From assembly GCA_002027195.1 (NCBI GenBank), contig MWJO01000013.1:51475-115474 (forward strand): DNA of 64,000 nucleotides, written 5' to 3'. Shown one piece after another: positions 57,976 through 64,000 of this stretch; position 1 is the first letter of the stretch; the number at the start of each line of letters is the position of its first letter. Source of the DNA: Streptomyces sp. GKU 895 (GTDB lineage: Bacteria > Actinomycetota > Actinomycetes > Streptomycetales > Streptomycetaceae). The translations under genes and the position numbers were made by a program. The notes under the pieces were generated by a model that worked only from the letters and a program-made list of their open reading frames with translations, searched no databases and was not told where the DNA came from.

Positions 57976-57999
57976 GTACGTCGTACGGGAAGCGCTTTC
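57976..57999. promoter_or_regulatory. Operator-like palindromes before the sugar permease genes
   Basis: GTACG-T-CGTAC (57976-57986) followed immediately by GGAAGCGCTTTC (57988-57999), whose AAGCGCTT core matches the perfect palindrome before the binding-protein gene. Located 22-45 bases upstream of the permease ATG, where a repressor would block transcription. Confidence 0.55.
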
Positions 58000-58038
58000 T
58001 CCTGGTGCAGGGCTGTGCGAAGTCCGAAGTGCTCGGGG

Positions 58039-59769
58039 TCAGCCCGCGTACGGGTCCTGCACGGTGCCCTTCCGGGCGAGGAACTCGAAGTCACAGCCGG
58101 TGTCGGCCTGCGTGATCTGCTCGTTGTAGAGCGCGCCGTAGCCACGCTCGCAGCGCACGGGCGGCGGCGTCCACGCGGCCCGTCGCCGCGCCAACTCCCC
58201 CTCCTCCACATGGAGATGGAGAGAGCGTGCCTCGACGTCCAGAGTGATCAGGTCCCCGCTGCGCACGAGGGCGAGCGGCCCGCCGACGTACGACTCGGGC
58301 GCCACGTGCAGCACGCAGGCGCCGTAACTCGTGCCGCTCATACGGGCGTCGGAGATCCTGACCATGTCCCGCACCCCCTGCTTGAGCAGATGGCCGGGGA
58401 TGGGCAGCATGCCGTACTCGGGCATGCCGGGACCGCCCTTGGGCCCGGAGTTGCGCAGCACGAGCACACTGTCGGCGGTGATGTTCAGCGCGGGATCGTC
58501 AATGGTCCGCTGCATGGTCCTGTAGTCGTCGAAGACGACCGCGGGACCGGTGTGCTTGAGCAGGTGCGGCTCGGCGGAGATGTGCTTGACGACCGCGCCG
58601 TCCGGGCAGAGGTTGCCGCGCAGCACGGCGACGCCGCCCTCGCTCGCGACCGGGTTCTCACGATCACGGATGACGTCGTCGTTGTGGACGACGGCACCCT
58701 CCAACTGGCCGCCCAGTGTGCCGTTGACGGTCGGCCGGTCCAGGTGGAGCAGGTCGGTGATCCGCGACAGGAAGCCGGGCAGGCCGCCGGCGAAGTAGAA
58801 GTCCTCCATGAGGTACGTCCGGCCACCGGGCCGCACGTCGGCCAGCACCGGGACGGTACGGGCGATGCGGTCGAAGTCGTCGAGGGTGAGCTTGATGCCC
58901 GCCCGCCCCGCCATGGCGATGAGGTGAATGACGGCATTGGTCGAACCGCCCAGCCCGAGCACGGTGGTGACGGCATCCTCGAAGGCCGCACTGCTGAGGA
59001 TCTCGGACGGCTTCAGCGCGGTCCAGGCGAGCTCCACGGCCCGGCGCCCGGAGGCGGCGGCCATCCGCTCGTGCCCGGAGTCGACGGCAGGGATCGAGGA
59101 GGCGCCCGGCAGGGTCATGCCCAGGGCTTCCGCCGCCGCCGTCATCGTGGACGCGGTCCCCATGGTCATGCAATGACCGGGAGACCGGGCCAACCCGCCC
59201 TGGAGTTCCCGGAGTTCGCAGTCGGTCAGACGGCCGGCCCGGTGCTCGTCCCAGTACTTCCACATGTCGGTACCGGACCCGAGGGTCTCCCCCCGCCAGT
59301 GCCCGGGCAGCATGGGCCCGGCAGGAACGAAGATTGACGGCACGTCAGCCGACGCGGCACCCATGAGCAAGGCCGGCGTCGACTTGTCGCAACCACCCAG
59401 CAGCACGGCCGCATCGATCGGATACGACCGCAGCAGTTCCTCGGTCTCCATGGCAAGCAGGTTGCGGTAGAGCATGGGGGTCGGCTTCTGGTAGGTCTCC
59501 GAAAGAGTGGAGACCGGAAACTCGAGCGGAAACCCCCCGGCCTGCCATACCCCCCGTTTGACCGCCTCCGCCCGCTCCCGCAGATGCACATGGCAGGGGT
59601 TGATGTCGGACCAGGTGTTGAGAACGGCGACGACCGGACGCCCCCGGTACTCCTCCGCCTCGTAACCGAGCTGCCGCATCCGGGCGTTGTGCGACCAGGT
59701 GCGCAACTGCCCTTCGGTGCCGTACCACTGATGGCTGCGGAGCTCCTCCGCACTCAGTCGCTCTCTCAT
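58039..59769 (-). CDS. IlvD/Edd-family sugar-acid dehydratase
   Basis: 576-aa Fe-S dehydratase of the dihydroxy-acid/6-phosphogluconate dehydratase family, in the subgroup that dehydrates aldonic acids (arabinonate, xylonate, galactonate). Cluster-ligand cysteines: Cys59 in NPCHVH, Cys127 in GGCDKSTPALLMG, and a third in SPGHCMTMGTAS. GLGGSTNAVIHLIAMAGRAG and GPKGGPGMPEYGMLPIPG are substrate-loop motifs. Start ATG at 59769 overlaps the DapA-family stop. Product would be a 2-keto-3-deoxy acid. Confidence 0.92.
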   Translation of the reverse strand: MRERLSAEELRSHQWYGTEGQLRTWSHNARMRQLGYEAEEYRGRPVVAVLNTWSDINPCHVHLRERAEAVKRGVWQAGGFPLEFPVSTLSETYQKPTPMLYRNLLAMETEELLRSYPIDAAVLLGGCDKSTPALLMGAASADVPSIFVPAGPMLPGHWRGETLGSGTDMWKYWDEHRAGRLTDCELRELQGGLARSPGHCMTMGTASTMTAAAEALGMTLPGASSIPAVDSGHERMAAASGRRAVELAWTALKPSEILSSAAFEDAVTTVLGLGGSTNAVIHLIAMAGRAGIKLTLDDFDRIARTVPVLADVRPGGRTYLMEDFYFAGGLPGFLSRITDLLHLDRPTVNGTLGGQLEGAVVHNDDVIRDRENPVASEGGVAVLRGNLCPDGAVVKHISAEPHLLKHTGPAVVFDDYRTMQRTIDDPALNITADSVLVLRNSGPKGGPGMPEYGMLPIPGHLLKQGVRDMVRISDARMSGTSYGACVLHVAPESYVGGPLALVRSGDLITLDVEARSLHLHVEEGELARRRAAWTPPPVRCERGYGALYNEQITQADTGCDFEFLARKGTVQDPYAG

Positions 59770-60674
59770 ATCGACCACCTGGCGGCGATGGCGGCGACCT
59801 CGTCCCGCTCGTCCTCGGGCAGCACCTTGCTCGGCGGCCGGACATCGCGTCGGCACAACCCCAGAGAGGCGAGCGCCTCCTTGACGACGGTGACGTTGTC
59901 GGCGGAGCCGTTGGCCGCGCGGAGTTCCTCGAAGCGCCGGATCTGCTCCCAGACCTTCATGGCCCCCGGATAGTCACCGGATCGAAGCGCTTCGATCATG
60001 TTCAGCGAAACGGCCGGAGCGACGTTCACGAGCCCCGAGGTGAACCCGCTGGCCCCCGCCGAGAAGTACGAGGGGGCATAAGGCTCGGCCAGCCCCGCGA
60101 CCCAGACGAACCGATCGAGCCCCGCGTCCCGGGCGAAGCCGGCGAACTTGGCCGCGTCCGGAACGGCGTACTTCACACCGATGACGTTCGGACAGAGATC
60201 GGCCAGCTCGGCCAGCCGCACACCACTCAGCTGCGCATTACGGATGTACGGCACGACCCCCAACTCGGGGACGGCCTCGGCGATGGCGCGGTGGTAGTCG
60301 ACCCAGCCGCCCTGGGAGACGTACGGGTGGACGGGCTGATGGACCATCACCATGGCAGCGCCCAGCTGCCGGGCGTGACGCGCGGCGGCGACAGCGGTGG
60401 GCACGTCATGACCGACACCGACAAGGATCGCGGCACGCTCACCGGCCTCGTCGATCGTCACCTCGGTGACGAGCTGCCGCTCCTCCGGAGCCAGGGCATA
60501 GAACTCGCCGGTGTTCCCGTTGGGGGTGAGCGTTCCGATCCCCCCGTCGAGCAGCCGACGCAGCAGGGCCCGGTGGGCGTCCTGATCGACGGAGCCGTCC
60601 TCGGCGAAGGGTGTCACCGGGATGGCGACCACGTCGGCCAGGGCGGCCCGCTGGCTCTCGAACGTCGCTGTCAT
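59766..60674 (-). CDS. DapA/NAL-family aldolase or dehydratase
   Basis: 302-aa TIM-barrel enzyme. IPVTPFAEDGSVD, TPNGNTGEFYAL (53-60), VVPYIRNAQLSG with the catalytic Tyr143, and NVIGVKYAVPD with Schiff-base Lys168. With the preceding sugar-acid dehydratase and the following GntR gene it most likely acts on a 2-keto-3-deoxy sugar acid, either cleaving it or dehydrating it to a semialdehyde; true dihydrodipicolinate synthase is unlikely in this context. Confidence 0.9.
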   Translation of the reverse strand: MTATFESQRAALADVVAIPVTPFAEDGSVDQDAHRALLRRLLDGGIGTLTPNGNTGEFYALAPEERQLVTEVTIDEAGERAAILVGVGHDVPTAVAAARHARQLGAAMVMVHQPVHPYVSQGGWVDYHRAIAEAVPELGVVPYIRNAQLSGVRLAELADLCPNVIGVKYAVPDAAKFAGFARDAGLDRFVWVAGLAEPYAPSYFSAGASGFTSGLVNVAPAVSLNMIEALRSGDYPGAMKVWEQIRRFEELRAANGSADNVTVVKEALASLGLCRRDVRPPSKVLPEDERDEVAAIAARWSI

Positions 60675-61339
60675 GCCGGACCGTCCTCTCCCTGGACCTC
60701 GGACGCGGCGTCCGGGAAGGCCCGTTGCACGAACGAGGCGATGTGCGCGTGGAGGGCGCGGGCGGCGCCGTCGGCGTCACCGTCGAGGGCGAGCCGCAGG
60801 ATCTCGCGGTGCTCACCGGCCTCCCGCTCCCAGGAGGGCGAGGCCGCCCAGGCGACGGCGGAGACGAGGGCCGCCTGATCACGGACCTCGTCGAGCATGC
60901 GGCCCAGCAGCGGGTTGCCGCACGGCAGATACAGGGCGCGGTGGAACTCCCGGTTGGCCAGCGACCGCTCGGCGGCGTCGGTGGCCTGGTCCGCACGGGT
61001 CAACGCGTCCCGGGCCTCGTCCAGGGAAGCCCCTCGCCTGACGGCCCGCTTCAGCGCCTCGGGTTCGAGGAGCAGCCGGACGTCGTAGACCTCGCGCGCC
61101 ATGTCCGCGTCCACCATGCGCACCGTGACGCCCTTGTACTGGCTCATCACGACGAGTCCGGTACCGGCGAGGGTCTTGAGCGCCTCGCGCACCGGGGTCT
61201 TGGAGACCCCGAACTGCGCGGCGAGGTCGGTCTCGACCAGCGCCTGCCCGGGCGTCAACTGCCCGGTGAGGATGCGGTGTTTGATCGCGTCCAGCACGAA
61301 CTGCGTGCGGGACGGGATCGGCGTGGGCACAGAGGTCAT
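60671..61339 (-). CDS. GntR-family (FadR-type) transcriptional regulator
   Basis: 222 aa from the ATG at 61339 (GAGAGG at six bases). Winged helix at residues about 8-75 (HRILTGQLTPGQALVETDLAAQFGVSKTPVREALKTLAGTGLV) and FCD effector domain (VYDVRLLLEPEALKRA, FHRALYLPCGNPLLGRML, HREILRLALDGD with metal/ligand histidines). ATGA overlap with the downstream enzyme gene. Probably represses the sugar-acid genes it leads, with a keto-deoxy acid as inducer. Confidence 0.92.
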   Translation of the reverse strand: MTSVPTPIPSRTQFVLDAIKHRILTGQLTPGQALVETDLAAQFGVSKTPVREALKTLAGTGLVVMSQYKGVTVRMVDADMAREVYDVRLLLEPEALKRAVRRGASLDEARDALTRADQATDAAERSLANREFHRALYLPCGNPLLGRMLDEVRDQAALVSAVAWAASPSWEREAGEHREILRLALDGDADGAARALHAHIASFVQRAFPDAASEVQGEDGPA

Positions 61340-61369
61340 GCGCGCCTCTCGGATATCTGATCTCACGTC

Positions 61370-61392
61370 TCATATATGACGTACGAAGTACG
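61370..61392. promoter_or_regulatory. Palindromes upstream of the GntR operon
   Basis: Two adjacent palindromes, TCATATATGA (61370-61379) and CGTAC-GAA-GTACG (61380-61392), lie 31-53 bases before the GntR start. The first is unusually AT-rich here and may overlap a -10 region. Candidate autoregulatory operator. Confidence 0.5.
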
Positions 61393-61459
61393 ACGCGTTG
61401 AAGGTAGGAGGGGGCAACGCCTTCGTCAATGCTTCTGACAAAGGAAGTCGAGACCACGG

Positions 61460-62221
61460 TCACACGACGTGGATCGCACCCACCCGGGCGGCGACGGTGG
61501 GCCCCGCGAAGACGGCGGCGGCACGGGCCGTGGCGGCCTCGGGGGTGAGCGTGGGCCCCACGTGCGTGACGACCAACTGCCGCACCCGGGCGGCCCGGGC
61601 GACGCGCCCGGCGTCCTCGGGCGTCAGATGCACCTGCCCGCCGCCTTCGCTTTCGCGATGCGTGTCGATGTCGGCCTCACAGAGGAACAGATCGGCGTCA
61701 CGGGCGAGTTCACCGAGAGCAGGGCAGGGCCCGCTGTCCCCGGAGTACGCGAGAACCCGCCCGCCGGCCTCGGCCCGCAGCCCGTAGGCCTCGACGTCAT
61801 GCCGCACCTCATGGGCGAAGAGCGCCAGTTCACCGTGCCGGACGACATGCCCCTCGTACAGCCGCCGGAAGTCAAGAACCCCGCTCAGGAAACCGACGTC
61901 CGCCCGCCCGAAGAACCCGGCGATCCGCTGGGCGCACCCCTCGGGGGCGTACACCGGAAGGGGCGCGGCGGGCGTGAGCCCCCCGTACGCCAGGCCATAC
62001 ACGGCCGCCAGCAGATCGGCGCTGTGATCGGCGTGCAGATGCGAGATCCAGATGGCATCGAGCCGCGCCGGATCGGTGTGCCGCCGCAATTCAGCGAAGC
62101 TCCCGAAGCCGGCGTCCACCCACACCTCGGCCCCACCACCGCGCACCAGATAGCCGGAGCAGGGGGTGTCGGGTCCGGGGTGCGGGGAGGCGGTGCCGAG
62201 CACGGTGAGGCTGAGAGACAT
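61460..62221 (-). CDS. MBL-fold metallo-hydrolase (RNase Z-like)
   Basis: 253-aa metallo-beta-lactamase-fold protein. Metal motif H61-L-H63-A-D65-H66 in WISHLHADHSADL, with further ligands in LAYSGDSGPCPAL and VVTHVGPTLTP. LTVLGTASPHPGPDTPCSGYLV is the RNase Z/phosphodiesterase-like opening. No signal peptide. Substrate unknown. Confidence 0.9.
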   Translation of the reverse strand: MSLSLTVLGTASPHPGPDTPCSGYLVRGGGAEVWVDAGFGSFAELRRHTDPARLDAIWISHLHADHSADLLAAVYGLAYGGLTPAAPLPVYAPEGCAQRIAGFFGRADVGFLSGVLDFRRLYEGHVVRHGELALFAHEVRHDVEAYGLRAEAGGRVLAYSGDSGPCPALGELARDADLFLCEADIDTHRESEGGGQVHLTPEDAGRVARAARVRQLVVTHVGPTLTPEAATARAAAVFAGPTVAARVGAIHVV

Positions 62222-62309
62222 GCGGGGAGGGTAGGCAGGAACGCATCCGGGCGCCGCTCATTTAGTGCGCCGAGGAGACTGCCACGACGGCCGTCGCTCG
62301 ACTGCGGGC

Positions 62310-62347
62310 ACGTCGTGGCTGGTCGCGCAGTTCCCCGCGCCCCTGAG
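62310..62347. repeat. Interspersed Streptomyces repeat in the 62.2-62.6 kb gap
   Basis: CGTCGTGGCTGGTCGCGC followed by AGTTCCCCGCGCCCCTGA, a widespread Streptomyces intergenic element sharing its first module with the one at 50.98 kb. The remaining 348-base gap (62222-62569) has no gene or clear regulatory site. Confidence 0.65.
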
Positions 62348-62569
62348 GGCGCTGCCGTCCCCGGCGCGCAAAAGGAGGCGCGTACCCCCGCGGAGTCGCA
62401 CCCGGCGACGGCGGGAAGGGGACGTGTCGGGGGGTGTCCGCCCGCAGCGGTTGGCGCGTCAACACGGGCGCCCTCTAAAAGTGACCGATTCCGCGCCGTT
62501 CCGAGGACGCACCCCGGCGCGGCCCGACCCCCGACGCACCGGACCGGACCGCCCGCACAGCACACGACC

Positions 62570-63160
62570 TCAGGACGGCGTCCACCCCGGCGTCCGCCCA
62601 CTCAGCCCGACCGCCCGCTCCAACAACTGCGCATCGTCCGCAACCGGCACCACCGGCCCGAAGATGCCGCCACCCCGACTCGGGTCCTCCGCGGCAGCCA
62701 GCAGGAACCCGTACGTCGCCTGAAGCGCGGCAGGGTCGGGCTCGTACCGCTGCCCGGTCGCGACGGCCAGATCCCAGCCGTGGATCACCAGCTCATCGAC
62801 CGCGACGGCGCCACCGACCTCCCCCGGCAGATCGACCCCACCGGCCCGGGTCATCCCGGTCCAGGCAGCCGGGTCGCGCCAGGCGTCCGCGAGCTCGGCC
62901 AGCACCTTGGGCAACTCCTCGCGCCAGCCGGGGCCGACGTCCGGAACGCTCGCGGTCGGCGGGGTGTCGGTCGTGGCGCCGAGATCCTTACGCGCAGCAT
63001 CACGGAACGCAACGGACAGGCCGAGCAGATGGCCCAGCAGATTGCGGACCGCGTACTCAGGACACGGCGTCCCGCCGGCGAGCTGCTCATCGCTCACCGC
63101 CTCCGCAAGGCGCGCCACCACACGGGTCTGCGGTCCGAGATCCAGGGGTGCGTCAGTCAT
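62570..63160 (-). CDS. TIGR03086-family metal-binding protein
   Basis: 196-aa DinB-like four-helix protein related to mycothiol-dependent maleylpyruvate isomerase N-terminal domains. Metal histidines in NLLGHLLGLS and ELVIHGWDLAVATG. ATG at 63160 with GAGGAGAG at five bases, which decides it over an upstream start. Activity unknown. Confidence 0.9.
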   Translation of the reverse strand: MTDAPLDLGPQTRVVARLAEAVSDEQLAGGTPCPEYAVRNLLGHLLGLSVAFRDAARKDLGATTDTPPTASVPDVGPGWREELPKVLAELADAWRDPAAWTGMTRAGGVDLPGEVGGAVAVDELVIHGWDLAVATGQRYEPDPAALQATYGFLLAAAEDPSRGGGIFGPVVPVADDAQLLERAVGLSGRTPGWTPS

Positions 63161-63307
63161 TGGTCTCTCCTCAGGGGGTCGTCTGGAGGGTGGACCGCCC
63201 TCGCCCCCGAAACTCATCGCCGCCCCGGCGATCCGCTCTCCCCGAGTCGCTTTCTAAGGCACCTTCCCCATCCCCGAGCCCCCTCCTTAGCGCCACGATC
63301 AACAGGC

Positions 63308-64000
63308 ATGACACCCCGGTCAACCCCTCCCCGCCTCCTCCTCCACGACCACAACGCCCGCCTCTACCTCACCGCGGTCATCGTCTCCGGCTTCGGCACC
63401 TCCGCCCTCTGGCTGGCCTCAGGCGTCTGGGTCAAGGACCTCACCGGCTCGAACGGCCTCGCCGCCCTGTGCATGCTCACCATGTGGACCCCCACCCTGG
63501 CCGGCCCCGTCCTCGGCACACTCGCCGACCGCACCCGCCGCAAACCCCTGCTCATCAGGGCGAATCTACTGCTGGCCACCCTCCTGCTCACCCTGGTCAC
63601 CGTCGACTCCCCGAACACCGTGTGGCTCCTCCTCACGGTGCTCTTCGTGTACGGCGCGACCGGCGTCGTCCACGACGCCGCCGAGTCCGCCCTGGTCGCC
63701 ACAGCGGTCGACCACACCCTCCTCGGCGACTTCAACGGCCTGCGCATGTCGGCGACGGAGGGCATGAAACTCCTGGCCCCTCTCGCAGGGGCAGGCCTCT
63801 ACGCGGCGTATGGCGGACCCGCCGTCGCCCTCCTCGACGCCGCCACGTTCCTGGCCGCGGCCGCCCTGTACACCCGCCTCCGCGTCCGTGAACCCGCTCC
63901 CACTCCGAGCCGCAACCCCCGACCCTCACCTGGCGCGCCCGGACCACCGAAGGCGCCCGCCACCTCTGGCGGCACCCCCGACTGCGCCCCCTCGTCCCTG
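63308..64000 (+). CDS. MFS transporter, N-terminal part (frameshift near 63906; runs off the end)
   Basis: ATG at 63308 begins a major facilitator: LYLTAVIVSGFGTSALWLASGVWV (helix 1), GPVLGTLADRTRRKPLLI (motif A) and four further helices up to LLDAATFLAAAALYTRLRVREP. After about residue 200 the frame turns Pro-rich; adding one C near 63906 restores EPQPPTLTWRARTTEGARHL, a normal central-loop sequence. The gene continues past the window. Confidence 0.85.
   Translation, partial: MTPRSTPPRLLLHDHNARLYLTAVIVSGFGTSALWLASGVWVKDLTGSNGLAALCMLTMWTPTLAGPVLGTLADRTRRKPLLIRANLLLATLLLTLVTVDSPNTVWLLLTVLFVYGATGVVHDAAESALVATAVDHTLLGDFNGLRMSATEGMKLLAPLAGAGLYAAYGGPAVALLDAATFLAAAALYTRLRVREPAPTPSRNPRPSPGAPGPPKAPATSGGTPDCAPSSL

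Overview
The window looks like a piece of a Streptomyces chromosome. It is very GC-rich with G/C-biased third codon positions, has many GTG starts and ATGA/GTGA gene overlaps, and carries families typical of that genus: a DUF5753/DUF397 regulator pair, an LAETG sortase substrate, an ectABCD cluster, and ABC sugar importers without their own ATPase. From memory, the order cob genes - LAETG protein - amino-acid ABC importer - ectABCD follows the S. coelicolor SCO18xx region; I could not check this by alignment.

Layout. 1-2.5 kb: end of a membrane protein, an XRE/DUF5753 regulator, a small membrane protein, and a convergent DUF397 partner. 2.7-21 kb: a cobalamin riboswitch followed by a long, mostly overlapping B12 operon (cobD, cobQ, cobN, chlD, cobO, cobB, cobI, cobM, cobL, cbiG-cobJ fusion, cobH, cbiX, threonine-phosphate decarboxylase-like gene), with a ZIP metal transporter embedded antisense. 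21-27.9 kb: LAETG-anchored surface protein, amidohydrolase, polar amino-acid ABC importer, class V aminotransferase, DinB-family protein. 28.2-31.4 kb: complete ectoine/5-hydroxyectoine operon ectABCD. 31.4-44 kb: housekeeping and accessory genes (class V aminotransferase, FrnE-type DsbA, GlxA-type AraC regulator, two-part MFS exporter, DUF1349, ketoglutarate-semialdehyde-type ALDH with a divergent IclR regulator, GNAT, penicillin-binding protein, NCS2 purine permease, ECF sigma factor with a membrane-anchored partner). 44.3-61.4 kb: a minus-strand block for pectin and hemicellulose use: PL9 and PL1 pectate lyases, two CE8 pectinesterases, a CE12 rhamnogalacturonan acetylesterase, GH43, sugar-binding protein and two permeases, Gfo/Idh oxidoreductase, DUF6807 protein, sugar-acid dehydratase, DapA-family aldolase/dehydratase and a GntR regulator. 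61.4-64 kb: MBL hydrolase, TIGR03086 protein, start of another MFS transporter.

How it fits together. The cob genes cover most corrin-ring steps from precorrin-2 to adenosylcobyric acid plus aminopropanol-arm chemistry; precorrin-3B synthase (cobG), the precorrin-6A reductase (cobK) and the nucleotide-loop genes are absent here. The pectin block gives secreted depolymerases, an importer that probably borrows a housekeeping ATPase, and enzymes that would turn an aldonic acid into a 2-keto-3-deoxy acid and then a dicarboxylate semialdehyde. The ALDH at 36.5-38 kb could finish that route.

Caution. About two dozen single-base indels, nearly all a lost or gained G or C in a short run, break otherwise well-conserved genes in every part of the window (cobD, chlD, cobB, cobL, cbiG-cobJ, cobH/cbiX, ectC, glxA-like, both MFS genes, DUF1349, one pectinesterase, DUF6807). 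The simplest explanation is residual homopolymer error in the assembly. I therefore describe these as one gene each, spanning the break, rather than as real pseudogenes. No tRNA, rRNA, CRISPR array, transposase or prophage gene was recognised.
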